A DNA stretch of 36,026 nt, taken from contig CAMWVS010000031.1 of NCBI GenBank assembly GCA_947177775.1, positions 1-36,026 on the forward strand, in the 5' to 3' direction. The notes under the pieces are model-generated. The model worked only from the letters and a program-made list of their open reading frames with translations. It made no database searches and was not told where the DNA came from. Numbering within the stretch: the stretch's first letter is position 1; each line of letters begins with the position of its first letter. This DNA is from an uncultured Prevotella sp. (GTDB lineage: Bacteria > Bacteroidota > Bacteroidia > Bacteroidales > Bacteroidaceae). A program made the position numbers and the translations under genes. This document shows positions 23,279-31,582 of the stretch, one piece after another.

Positions 23279-25306
23279 TTATTTTGATACACCGTCCATT
23301 GTCAGTTTGTCTTCCGTCATACGAGTCATGTACGACTGGATGACGGCTTTCAGTTCGCGTTCCATCTGTTCCTGTTCCGGGACGGCCTGTCCCGCGAGAT
23401 TGTTTTTTAGGAGCAGGTCGGTGCGGAAACGGTATAATCCCTTGACCGCATTGCCGTCAAACTGCAACAGATAGTCCCCTTTCACATACTGATAAATACC
23501 GTTCTGATAGTTGACCGCCCACGTCTCTTCGGCCGGCGTGCTGAAAAGGTCGCAGCCGAAAGCCACATACGGACGGTCGTAACCCAAATGACCAAGCACT
23601 GTCGGCATGATGTCTATCTGCTGGGCGATGGCATCACGCATGCCCGGAGTGATGTCGCCGGCAGGGTCGAAGAATATGACGGGCGAACAGAAGCCGCCGA
23701 GTGAGGTTTGATAATAGTCGTGGTCGCTGAGATTTGTGTGGTCGGACGTAAGCACGAAGAGCGTGTTCTTATACCACGACTGGCGGCGGGCGGTCTCAAA
23801 GAAGCGGCGCAAGGCGTTGTCGGTGTAACGTATGCACTTATGAATGATGATCCCCTCTTCGGGATAAATGTCCTTGTATTCCTCAGGAATGGTATATGGG
23901 TGATGCGACGAAGCGGTGAACACGGCCGACACGAATGGTTCCTTGAACTCAGACATCTTCAGCGCGTAGAACTGCATGAACGGCTCGTCCCAGATGGCCC
24001 ACGTTCCGTCAAAGTCCTTGTCGCCGCCGAAACGCTTGTCCGCATTATACTCCGTGCGACCGAAGTAGCTGTCGAAACCGGTTGCACGGGCGAAGGCCTG
24101 AAATCCCATCGACCCGTTTTCGGCTCCATGAAAGAACGCCGAGTAATATCCCTTGTGCTTCAGTTCGCCGGCAATGCCACTGACACTGTTCATTGACGCG
24201 GGCGTAAGGAAGAAGGGTTCGACAAACATCGGTATGCTCGAGAGTATGGAAGGCATACCGTCGATGCTCTTGCGGCCGTTGCAATAGGAATACAGCCACG
24301 TCGCACTGTGCTGCATGAGGGAGTCGACAAACGGCGTATAGCCTTTATAGGTACCGCCGTCCAACCACTTGTTGTAACCTCCGATATACTCCCGTCCGAA
24401 GCTCTCGATGATGATGACGACCACATTTTTGCGCTTCTCGACAAGGCTGTCGCCAGGCAGATGGAGCGGGGTGTAGATGGCATCCAACTCCTCCGGCGTG
24501 TAGTATGCGGGTACGACAAATATCGGTTTGTCAATGGTGCGGATGAGAGAAAACGGAGTGTTGAGCACAAGGGCGGCCATCGTCGGGTTGTCCGCATACT
24601 GATTGGCGTTGCTGATGGTAATGGGCCGCACGGCCGTGGTCGCTCCGCCGCGCATGCCTATCACACAGAGCGGGACGAACAGGGCGAGACACACTATCTG
24701 GACGGCATAGTATAGCAGCCAGGCCTTGACACCGCGCAGACGCAGCGGATTGGTGACGTCATGTCCGGAACGTTCCGGACGGCTGTCGGCATGCGACGGA
24801 CGAACAGTCCTGTATGGCGGGAGATAAAACCTCCACATAGCGTATATCAGTCCGACGCCGAGCAAAAGCAGATACCAGTGACGGCCCATCTCGTTCAGGA
24901 AGATGCCTCCGAGATTGTGTTCGGCCGCAAACTCGGAGAATACGGTGACGGTCGTACGGCGGCCAGTGTACTTGAAGTAGACCGCGTCGCTCAGGTTTAT
25001 GACCACGCAGAGCCCGTTGCAGACGATAAACACCCACTTGGCTATCTTCTGCCATAGCCGTGTCTCCTTGTAGTGGAGCGGGAAGAGCATGAGAAGTATG
25101 TAGAGGGCGTTGGTGTAGAGGATGGCCGATGTGTCAAACAGAAGTCCTCCGCGTATGGTCTCGATGACCGAATGGAAGTTCATGGAATTGGAGAACGTGC
25201 TCCAGTTCTCCAACAGATAGGCAAGTCTGCATACTCCGTAGACGAGGTAAACCACAATCAGATTTACAAGCATGCAAAGCGGTGAAGATAATATATTTCT
25301 GCGCAT
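23279..25306 (-). CDS. LTA synthase family sulfatase/phosphotransferase (2)
   Basis: A 675-aa protein with the same design as its convergent neighbour: about five transmembrane helices in the first 240 residues, then an extracytoplasmic catalytic domain. The IIESFGREY block supplies a metal-ligand Glu. In the nucleophile region (GRKSIDGMPSI) S347 stands where LtaS-type enzymes use Thr, so Ser or cleft variation should be considered. TSDHTNLSDHDYY, a second metal-site block, and FTASSHHPYTIP are conserved. A role in transferring a phospho-group from a phospholipid head group to a periplasmic glycan is inferred, not shown. It has its own minus-strand promoter (25355-25385). Confidence 0.83.
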   Translation of the reverse strand: MRRNILSSPLCMLVNLIVVYLVYGVCRLAYLLENWSTFSNSMNFHSVIETIRGGLLFDTSAILYTNALYILLMLFPLHYKETRLWQKIAKWVFIVCNGLCVVINLSDAVYFKYTGRRTTVTVFSEFAAEHNLGGIFLNEMGRHWYLLLLGVGLIYAMWRFYLPPYRTVRPSHADSRPERSGHDVTNPLRLRGVKAWLLYYAVQIVCLALFVPLCVIGMRGGATTAVRPITISNANQYADNPTMAALVLNTPFSLIRTIDKPIFVVPAYYTPEELDAIYTPLHLPGDSLVEKRKNVVVIIIESFGREYIGGYNKWLDGGTYKGYTPFVDSLMQHSATWLYSYCNGRKSIDGMPSILSSIPMFVEPFFLTPASMNSVSGIAGELKHKGYYSAFFHGAENGSMGFQAFARATGFDSYFGRTEYNADKRFGGDKDFDGTWAIWDEPFMQFYALKMSEFKEPFVSAVFTASSHHPYTIPEEYKDIYPEEGIIIHKCIRYTDNALRRFFETARRQSWYKNTLFVLTSDHTNLSDHDYYQTSLGGFCSPVIFFDPAGDITPGMRDAIAQQIDIMPTVLGHLGYDRPYVAFGCDLFSTPAEETWAVNYQNGIYQYVKGDYLLQFDGNAVKGLYRFRTDLLLKNNLAGQAVPEQEQMERELKAVIQSYMTRMTEDKLTMDGVSK

Positions 25307-25354
25307 GACTGATTATATATGGGCCAGGCTATCACAACCGGCATAATTATGGCG

Positions 25355-25385
25355 CAAAATTAAGAATAAAAACGTAAGGGCCAAA
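25355..25385 (-). promoter_or_regulatory. Promoter of the second LTA-synthase-like gene
   Basis: On the minus strand, TTTG (25382-25385), 19 nt, then TAATTTTG (25355-25362) matches the Bacteroidetes consensus, 48 nt before the start at 25306. Between here and 25581 no further signal or gene is seen. Confidence 0.7.
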
Positions 25386-25581
25386 GTCTTTTGACGAAAA
25401 ACTTAACCATACATCACTCCTACAATGCTGCTTATTCCCGTATGGTCACAACGGATTCACCCAAACCGAGGCGGTCGCAACCATACTTATTCATGTCCTT
25501 TTATATCACGCAAACCATGCTCTCGCACGCCGCAATGGACAAGTTTTAGTGCAAAGAGGCCGTTGTCTCGTTTTTTTTAGA

Positions 25582-25589
25582 TAGTTTTG
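25582..25589 (+). promoter_or_regulatory. -7 box of the GT4 gene
   Basis: TAGTTTTG fits TAnnTTTG and lies 18 nt before ATG 25608 and 27 nt before ATG 25617. A TTG at 25563-25565 has only 16-nt spacing, so the -33 is uncertain. This box argues against a TTG start at 25587. Confidence 0.5.
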
Positions 25590-25616
25590 TCGGACAATTG
25601 TAAACACATGACAAAG

Positions 25617-26762
25617 ATGAAGATAGGATTTGACGCCAAACGGGCGGCACAGAACCGCACAGGACTGGGTAACTACAGCCGTTTCGTGTTGCGCATATTG
25701 TCGCAACACGAACCCCAAAACGAGTATCATCTCTACATCCCCAATGAGCGGCGCACGCCCTTTCTCGGCGAGATACCGACCGTGGAGCAGCTTCATCGGC
25801 ACTTCCCGCTGACGTGGATGTGGCGGAAGCTGAGGTCGCTGTGGCGCGTATGGGGCGTGACATCGGACATCCGCCGCGACGGGATGGACATCTTCCACGG
25901 CCTGAGCAACGAGCTGCCGCTGAACATCCGGCACGCCGGATGCCGCAGCGTAGTGACCATCCACGACCTGATTTTCCTCCACTGTCCGGAATACTACCAC
26001 CTGATAGACCGGAAAATCTACAACTATAAGTTCCGCCGGGCCTGCCGGATGGCCGACCGTGTGATTGCCGTGAGCGAATATACCAAGCGCGAGATAATGG
26101 ACTACTACGGTACGCCGGCCGACAAGATTGACGTCGTATATCAGGGATGCGACCCGGTTTTCGGCCGTGAGATAGCTTCCGATACTCTCGGCCGGGTCCA
26201 CAAGAAATATGATCTTCCGCAGCGTTTCCTGCTCTACGTGGGCAGTATAGAGGAACGGAAAAACCTCATGCTCGTGGCCAAGGCGCTTGACGTGATGAAA
26301 GAACGCTACTCGCTGGAACGGCTGGACGTCCATGTCGTCGCCGTGGGACGCCGGACGGGCTACACCAGGCGGATTGAGGAATATCTCAGCAGCACCGGTC
26401 TGACCTCACGTTTCCACTTCTTCCACAATGTTCCCTACGCCGACCTGCCTTCGTTCTACCGTCTTGCCACAGCGTTCGTCTACCCCTCGCGCATCGAGGG
26501 TTTCGGCATACCGATGCTCGAAGCCATCACCGCCGGCATACCGGCCATCGGCTGCACCGGCTCATGTCTGGAGGAAGCGGGCGGCCCGGACTCCATCTAC
26601 GTCTCGCCGGATGACTCGCGGGAACTGGCCGCGGCCGTGGAACGGCTGTGGACCGACGACGGCCTGCGCCGCCGGATGGCCGAACGCGGACGGGAATACG
26701 CCCGCCGCTTCTCTGACGAAAAGCTATGCCGCGACCTCATGGAGGTTTACAGAAAAATCTAA
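25617..26762 (+). CDS. Family 4 glycosyltransferase
   Basis: A 381-aa GT-B retaining glycosyltransferase. The N-terminal MKIGFDAKRAAQNRTGLGNY is the common opening of a Bacteroidetes GT4 group. The C-terminal donor half has LLYVGSIEERKN and the E-X7-E signature in PSRIEGFGIPMLEA, followed by GCTGSCLEEAGG. The start at 25617 is chosen because similarity begins exactly there; ATG 25608 adds only MTK. It is a single-gene unit by its flanks: its own -7 box upstream and the dispersed repeat downstream. It presumably builds the same surface glycan as its neighbours; substrate unknown. An intact gene with high G/C like most of the window. Confidence 0.88.
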   Translation: MKIGFDAKRAAQNRTGLGNYSRFVLRILSQHEPQNEYHLYIPNERRTPFLGEIPTVEQLHRHFPLTWMWRKLRSLWRVWGVTSDIRRDGMDIFHGLSNELPLNIRHAGCRSVVTIHDLIFLHCPEYYHLIDRKIYNYKFRRACRMADRVIAVSEYTKREIMDYYGTPADKIDVVYQGCDPVFGREIASDTLGRVHKKYDLPQRFLLYVGSIEERKNLMLVAKALDVMKERYSLERLDVHVVAVGRRTGYTRRIEEYLSSTGLTSRFHFFHNVPYADLPSFYRLATAFVYPSRIEGFGIPMLEAITAGIPAIGCTGSCLEEAGGPDSIYVSPDDSRELAAAVERLWTDDGLRRRMAERGREYARRFSDEKLCRDLMEVYRKI

Positions 26763-26856
26763 TCTTTTTCTTTTGTCCTTCTTTCCGACAATAATCTGTC
26801 TCCGTTAAATCTTCGCCCTTAGCGTCCTTGCGTTGAAAAAAGAACTGTTAAAAACT

Positions 26857-27230
26857 CGGAAATATTCGGACAAATACCTCAAAATCCTTGCAATATTCAG
26901 AAATGAAAATCCCATGGCCGCAAATTCGTGAGTTTTGCGCGTGCATCTTTTATAGTCTGAACTACAGCGAGTTAGAATAAAAACAGCCGAAGTGTGCATT
27001 TTTTTGTCCGCTTTTATTTTGCAATAAGGGCCTTACGGCTCTGCAACGGGGCTGCCGTTGCAGAGCGGCGGTGGCTCCGTTGCAAGGCAACGGCAGCCCC
27101 GTTGCAGAGCCGGGAGGGCCCCGTTGGTCGGCGGCGGAATGTTTTTGGGATGAAAAGGGCTGTGGAATGTAAAAGTTTCGGCGGCGACACGCTCCAGAAT
27201 TGAAATTTTCAAGTGTTAAATTCTTGATAA
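26857..27230. repeat. Dispersed ~374-bp repeat, copy B (inverted relative to 199-573)
   Basis: This interval matches the reverse complement of 199-573 over nearly its whole length. Its core is a perfect 24-bp inverted repeat (27038-27061 with 27087-27110) with a 25-nt loop, longer than the 19-bp stem of copy A. The A-T pair of copy A (A335 with T375) is a G-C pair here (G27054 with C27094), so both arms changed together. A 69-codon frame at 26994-27203 parallels the one in copy A, but differences are mostly amino-acid-changing. The rest of 26763-27552 holds no gene. Confidence 0.85.
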
Positions 27231-27405
27231 TTTTCATTACATAAACAATAACACTCCGTATCTATTCCAGTCATTAATATCATCTAATTCATATCCTCAT
27301 CTCATCGAAATGAAAAACAGAAGACAATGGATAATAACGCTAAGAAGAACATCATGAACAGCTTCGCATCTTGGCGGACTTTGCGTTAGACAAATGATAT
27401 TATAT

Positions 27406-27441
27406 AACCAACAGCCTCATCAATCAGCAGTACTGTTGGTT
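27406..27441 (+). terminator. Terminator-like hairpin upstream of glf
   Basis: AACCAACAG (27406-27414) pairs perfectly with CTGTTGGTT (27433-27441), followed by TTATTATT. No gene is identified immediately upstream, so if it acts as a terminator it would end a non-coding or read-through transcript from the repeat region. Confidence 0.45.
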
Positions 27442-27514
27442 TTATTATTCCTGCTGAATAACAACTCATTCCATAACTTTTCGACACTAACAGACATTAG
27501 TTTCGCTATTTTTC

Positions 27515-27545
27515 TTGCTCAATCATGAAAATATACGTACCTTTG
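27515..27545 (+). promoter_or_regulatory. glf promoter
   Basis: TTG at 27515-27517, a 20-nt spacer and TACCTTTG at 27538-27545 match the consensus. The ATG lies at 27553, only 7 nt beyond the box, so the mRNA is expected to be leaderless or nearly so. Confidence 0.7.
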
Positions 27546-27553
27546 CGTACGTA
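27534..27553. promoter_or_regulatory. Palindrome over the glf -7 box (possible operator)
   Basis: TACGTAC (27534-27540) and GTACGTA (27547-27553) are perfect inverted copies around CTTTGC. They cover the -7 element and reach the first base of the start codon. This placement would let a dimeric repressor block transcription; chance or a weak hairpin is also possible. Confidence 0.4.
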
Positions 27554-28677
27554 TGAAACAATATGACTATCTGATAGTTGGCGCGGGACTGTTCGGTGCC
27601 GTGTTTGCTTTCAAGGCCCGTCAGGCGGGCAAGCGCTGTCTCGTCATAGACAAGAGACGGCACACGGGAGGCAATATCTACTGCGAGAATATCGAGGGCA
27701 TCAACGTACATAAGTATGGAGCGCACATCTTCCACACGTCCGACAGACGGGTGTGGGACTTTGTCAACTCCATCGTGGAGTTCAACCGCTACACCAACTC
27801 GCCCGTAGCACGCTATAAAGGAGAGTTATACAATCTGCCGTTCAACATGAACACCTTCAGCCGTATGTGGGGCGTCGCCACACCGGCCGAAGCCATGGCC
27901 CGCATCGAGGAGCAGCGGCAGGAGGCCGCCGAACGCATGAAGGCCGCCGGAATCAGCGAGCCGCGCAATCTGGAGGAACAGGCCCTGATGCTCATCGGAC
28001 GCGACATCTACGAACGGCTCATACGCGGATATACAGAGAAACAGTGGGGACGACCGTGCACGGAGCTTCCGGCGTTCATCATCAAGCGTCTGCCGGTGAG
28101 GTTCGTCTACGACAACAACTACTTCAACGACCTCTATCAGGGCATCCCCATCGGCGGATACAACCGGCTGACGGACGGACTGCTCAGCGGTGTGGATGTC
28201 ATCACGGGCGCAGACTACTTTGCCGACCGCGACCGCTGGGACGCCATGGCGGAGAAAATCGTGTTCACAGGACGCATCGACGAGTTCTACGGTTTCCGCT
28301 TCGGCCATCTGGAATACCGCACGGTGAGCTTCGAGGAGGAAACAATCGACACGCCGAACTATCAGGGCAACGCCGTAGTGAACTATACGGAACGCAGCGT
28401 TCCCTACACCCGCATCATAGAACACAAACACTTCGAGATGTTCGGCGACGAGATATACCGCTGTCCGCGGACGGTCATCTCGCGCGAATATTCAACGGAA
28501 TGGCGCGACGGCATGGAACCCTACTATCCCATCAACAACGACACGAACAACGCCATGTACGCCCGCTATAAGGAGCTGGCCGACCGGGAGGAACGCGTCA
28601 TCTTCGGCGGACGGCTCGCGGAATACAAGTATTACGACATGGCACCCATCGTGAAGAAAGTGCTCGACATGTTTTGA
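27553..28677 (+). CDS. glf: UDP-galactopyranose mutase
   Basis: A 374-aa FAD enzyme converting UDP-galactopyranose to UDP-galactofuranose, the donor for Galf transfer. The dinucleotide-binding fold GAGLFG (10-15 region) opens the protein, followed by CLVIDKRRHTGGN and the family-specific NVHKYGAHIFHTS. The YTEKQWGRP block, a VRFVYDNNYFNDLYQG block with its active-site Tyr/Arg residues, and the C-terminal GRLAEYKYYDMAPIV are also conserved. Length matches bacterial Glf. It is transcribed alone from a promoter whose -7 box almost touches the ATG and ends at a strong terminator. The WbbI-like transferase at 19265-20284 is the obvious user of its product. Confidence 0.97.
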   Translation: MKQYDYLIVGAGLFGAVFAFKARQAGKRCLVIDKRRHTGGNIYCENIEGINVHKYGAHIFHTSDRRVWDFVNSIVEFNRYTNSPVARYKGELYNLPFNMNTFSRMWGVATPAEAMARIEEQRQEAAERMKAAGISEPRNLEEQALMLIGRDIYERLIRGYTEKQWGRPCTELPAFIIKRLPVRFVYDNNYFNDLYQGIPIGGYNRLTDGLLSGVDVITGADYFADRDRWDAMAEKIVFTGRIDEFYGFRFGHLEYRTVSFEEETIDTPNYQGNAVVNYTERSVPYTRIIEHKHFEMFGDEIYRCPRTVISREYSTEWRDGMEPYYPINNDTNNAMYARYKELADREERVIFGGRLAEYKYYDMAPIVKKVLDMF

Positions 28678-28699
28678 GATAATAATACCCAACCCAATT

Positions 28700-28763
28700 A
28701 ACCTAAAACCCACTCCAACCCCCTCTTCGGGAATGTTGGAGTGGGTTTTAGGTTCGTTTTTTT
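28700..28763 (+). terminator. Strong rho-independent-like terminator of glf
   Basis: Bases 28700-28719 and 28735-28754 are perfect reverse complements (20-bp stem, 15-nt loop), followed by a run of seven T after CG. It may also serve the convergent minus-strand gene ending at 28787. Confidence 0.88.
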
Positions 28764-28786
28764 GGTGGGGGAGTTATATCTTCCTC

Positions 28787-30862
28787 TCACCACCTTACCC
28801 TTACCTGCATTTCAAGATCAACGGCGGACGAGGCGTAGATGGTCTGATAGCTGCTGCCTATGGTGTTGCGGTCGAAATAGTTGGTTATGCCGAGCTTTGT
28901 CATGAACATCAGGCTACGGCCGAAATCGGCACGGGCTATGGCGGCGCAACGCATGCCGTGGCCGCTGAACGGAGGGAAGGAGAAGCTGTTGAGCAGGCCG
29001 TGTTCGTAGGCGTAGAGGCGGCTGTAGTAGCTGTCGGTCCTGAAATAGTTGGCGTCAAGACAGAGACGTAGCCACGGGAAACGACAGGTCATGTTCTCCG
29101 TGACCATCCATCCGCGGTCACGCTCACGGTATTCCGTCAGCGAGAAATCGGTCTGTGTACGGAAAGTCCAGCGGCTGTCGGCCGTGGCGTATGTGGCGTA
29201 GAGGCGCAGCCGGTGGTCGTTGTAGGCTATGAGAGCGGTCTTCCGGGCGTTGTCCCGCTGGCGGAAACGGAGGCGGTAGCGGCTGCCGACGGTCCAGCGG
29301 CGGGTGGCGTAGGTGGCCGAAAGCATGTTGTCGGACGAATGGGAGGCGGAGGAGATGAGATATTTCGGCCAGAACGAGCGGGAATAGTCGGTGTATGCCG
29401 CGAGGGTGAGACGGCTGACGGGCTGCCATGATAGGCTGAGACAGAGGCCGTTCTCGTTCTGAACGCGGCTTCCGTCGCTGAAACTGCCGGCATATAGCGA
29501 TGTGTAACGGTGGGAATAGAAGCGGTGGAGGAGCATCAGGGTGAGGCGGTCGGAGAGATTGGCGGACAGGCTGTTGATTGTGGCGATGGCCCCATGGCGG
29601 TCTGTGGCGGTCTCGCCGTTGAAGGAAAAGAGGTAATGGCGGTAGCCGTAGTGAAATCCGATGTTGGCGAAGGACGTGCCGGCGGGATAGTATCGGCGGT
29701 ATGTCTTCGAAGTGTCGGGGGCCAAAGGACGGTCAAGACGGGTATATATAGCAGTGATGCCGAGGTTCAACGCGCCTGTGGAATAGCTGATGTCGGCTCC
29801 GGCGGCGGTGGAACGGGTATTGTTCTTCTTCTCCATCTCTTTCACTGTACGGTGATAGCCTGAGGTTATGAGCGTGGCGGCCGTGCCGTCGGAGTTCAGC
29901 GTAGCGTCAAGGAAGCGGTGGGAGGCAAAGGCTGACAGCTTGATGCGGCGGCTCAGCCCAACGGTTGCGGCGGCTCCCTGAAAATAGTCGGCCTCGGAGC
30001 GGGACGAATGGACGCGGATGGCGGAGAGCGGACGACCCATCGAGGAAAGCGTCACGGTCTTTCCGAGGTTGAACGAGCTGCCGAGAACGAGCCCCTGACC
30101 GAACGCCAGTCGGTAGCGGCCGACGGTCAGATTGTCCATCCGCCCAATACGTTTCAGCTGAAAATAGAACGAATAGTAGTCATAGCCCAGACTGTTTCCG
30201 GCGGCGAACATCGGTTCTCCGGCGTCCTGTGAGGCCACGAGACCGAAGCGCAGGCGGTCGGAACAGGCATAGTCGTAGCGCAGCCAGTGCTTATATTTGT
30301 ATCCGAGATAGCCGTTCATGTCGCCTTTACGGTCGTAGAAAGGAATATTTGCCGTGGCCATGAGCGTGCTGTGGCCCCGGCTGAGCATGTCGCGGAACGA
30401 CGGACGGTTTTCTGCCAGCCCGGGGCCGGCGTATAGAAAACACTCCAAAAGCCGGCGGCGGCTATAGTCCAGCGACTCTATGAGCCGCAGTTCGTTCACC
30501 GTGCGCATGTGGCCGTAACGGTAGATGTATTCGCAGAGCTCCTCCACCTGACGCTCCGTGAGGAAGGGCAGCTGCTCGAAATCCTCGCGTGTGGCGGCAT
30601 TGATGTCAATGGGACGGCATGACATGTCGGCCAGCATGTCGTGGATTTCCTCCCACTCCACCTCGTTGTCGTCACCCTCTGCGGCAATCAGGTCGGCAAA
30701 ACGCTCCTCCCAGTCCGGCGGCCGCGGCGCGGCAACGATGCTGTCCGGCCGCGGCTGCGGCTCATGGGCATATATCTCTGTATATGGAATATCGGCTTTC
30801 ATGCTGCCTACAGCCTGAAATATTGCAGCAAAGCATGCCATAAAGGCAAGAAATCTGTTCAT
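28787..30862 (-). CDS. Helix-hairpin-helix domain protein with predicted outer-membrane beta-barrel
   Basis: A 691-aa exported protein. The N-terminus is a signal peptide (MNRFLAFMACFAAIFQAVGS, cleavage near 20-25). Residues about 75-140 hold ComEA-like helix-hairpin-helix repeats (PIDINAATREDFEQLPFL, then a NELRLIESLDYSRRR block). The remainder alternates aromatic and polar residues in many short strands and ends in RVRW, the terminal-aromatic pattern of outer-membrane barrels. The family is common in Bacteroidetes and annotated only by its HhH domain; DNA uptake or another surface role is a guess I do not make firmly. The nearest upstream genes on this strand are the PIN pair. Confidence 0.72.
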   Translation of the reverse strand: MNRFLAFMACFAAIFQAVGSMKADIPYTEIYAHEPQPRPDSIVAAPRPPDWEERFADLIAAEGDDNEVEWEEIHDMLADMSCRPIDINAATREDFEQLPFLTERQVEELCEYIYRYGHMRTVNELRLIESLDYSRRRLLECFLYAGPGLAENRPSFRDMLSRGHSTLMATANIPFYDRKGDMNGYLGYKYKHWLRYDYACSDRLRFGLVASQDAGEPMFAAGNSLGYDYYSFYFQLKRIGRMDNLTVGRYRLAFGQGLVLGSSFNLGKTVTLSSMGRPLSAIRVHSSRSEADYFQGAAATVGLSRRIKLSAFASHRFLDATLNSDGTAATLITSGYHRTVKEMEKKNNTRSTAAGADISYSTGALNLGITAIYTRLDRPLAPDTSKTYRRYYPAGTSFANIGFHYGYRHYLFSFNGETATDRHGAIATINSLSANLSDRLTLMLLHRFYSHRYTSLYAGSFSDGSRVQNENGLCLSLSWQPVSRLTLAAYTDYSRSFWPKYLISSASHSSDNMLSATYATRRWTVGSRYRLRFRQRDNARKTALIAYNDHRLRLYATYATADSRWTFRTQTDFSLTEYRERDRGWMVTENMTCRFPWLRLCLDANYFRTDSYYSRLYAYEHGLLNSFSFPPFSGHGMRCAAIARADFGRSLMFMTKLGITNYFDRNTIGSSYQTIYASSAVDLEMQVRVRW

Positions 30863-30898
30863 TGGGATTACTCTGATGTGTGTTTCTTATGGTATAAA

Positions 30899-30932
30899 AC
30901 AAGCCGGACAGTTCAATGGCTGTTCGGCTTGT
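30899..30932 (-). terminator. Terminator-like hairpin at the 3' end of the PIN toxin gene
   Basis: Bases 30899-30911 pair with 30920-30932 (13 bp, one mismatch). On the minus strand the stem begins within the final codons, the TGA lies in the loop, and TTTTAT follows the stem. It lies between the toxin gene and the downstream HhH gene. Confidence 0.6.
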
Positions 30933-31347
30933 CATTGTATATAAAATCAAGTCCTTGGTCACGATAGAACTCAAATTTCCCGTCACTCGATATCAACGGT
31001 ATGCCCATCGTGATGGCATGAGAGATAATCACATGGTCAGAAGGGTCTTTATGGTTCATTTTGGTGTTAAGTCTCAGTTCCGAATAAGTTTTCATATAGT
31101 CTCCGGTAAGCGGCAGGATTTCTATGTAATATTCATCAGTGATGGAGTCAAGCATCTCTCTTGCCGATTTCCAGTATTTAGAGACGAGTCCGCCGTTATT
31201 GAACGACACGACAAGTTCGCGCATCGACTCCACGCTTATACATATCGTGTTGTCGTAGTCCTCCAGCAAAGCACGCACATCCTTGCCAAGCATATCAAGG
31301 TCCTTGGCATAATAGATGAATATGTTCGTGTCTATCAGATACCTCAC
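30913..31347 (-). CDS. PIN-domain putative toxin (VapC-like)
   Basis: A 144-aa PIN-domain protein, expected to be a Mg2+-dependent RNase. The acidic residues fit the family: D6 in YLIDTNIFI, E44 in SMREL (or E40), D104 in HKDPSDHVII, and D122 in PLISSD. The start is GTG at 31347, overlapping the stop of the small upstream gene as GTGA, the coupling typical of toxin-antitoxin operons. Length is slightly over the usual 125-135 aa. Although it lies next to genes for envelope proteins, it has its own promoter at 31522-31551. The RNA target is unknown. Confidence 0.82.
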   Translation of the reverse strand: MRYLIDTNIFIYYAKDLDMLGKDVRALLEDYDNTICISVESMRELVVSFNNGGLVSKYWKSAREMLDSITDEYYIEILPLTGDYMKTYSELRLNTKMNHKDPSDHVIISHAITMGIPLISSDGKFEFYRDQGLDFIYNDKPNSH

Positions 31348-31487
31348 GACATTCCCAGTAGATTAGGGTCGTTGACTATCAGGCTTTCCTTATATTTGCC
31401 GGCATTCGACTTCCTGACAGCAATTCTTCTCTTTCTTTCTTCCAGTGGCAGGTCATCCCAAGCCACATTTATATATATACTTTCCAT
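31344..31487 (-). CDS. Small protein, probable antitoxin of the PIN toxin
   Basis: A 47-aa frame starting at ATG 31487 and ending at 31344, translated as MESIYINVAWDDLPLEERKR and onward to LLGMS. It overlaps the toxin start by 4 nt and follows a clear promoter. The size, order (antitoxin first) and overlap support an antitoxin. The sequence is charged, with a basic middle that could contact toxin or DNA, but I do not recognise the family. Confidence 0.65.
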   Translation of the reverse strand: MESIYINVAWDDLPLEERKRRIAVRKSNAGKYKESLIVNDPNLLGMS

Positions 31488-31521
31488 AAGCAAATATCCT
31501 TTACGGGGTTATCTATCCATG

Positions 31522-31551
31522 CAAAGATAGACATAAAAATCCGTATATCAA
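31522..31551 (-). promoter_or_regulatory. Promoter of the antitoxin-toxin pair
   Basis: On the minus strand, TTG (31549-31551), 19 nt, then TATCTTTG (31522-31529) fits the consensus, 34 nt before the antitoxin ATG. It gives the pair transcription independent of the DUF3108 gene upstream. Confidence 0.7.
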
Positions 31552-31582
31552 TGTTTTACGACGTTTTTTTAGTTCCGCCGCA

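Noticed and set aside
14055..28677. Recently acquired genomic island
   Set aside because: No integrase, tRNA or attachment site seen; the acyltransferase region is somewhat A/T-richer, but most genes match the window's composition and promoter style.
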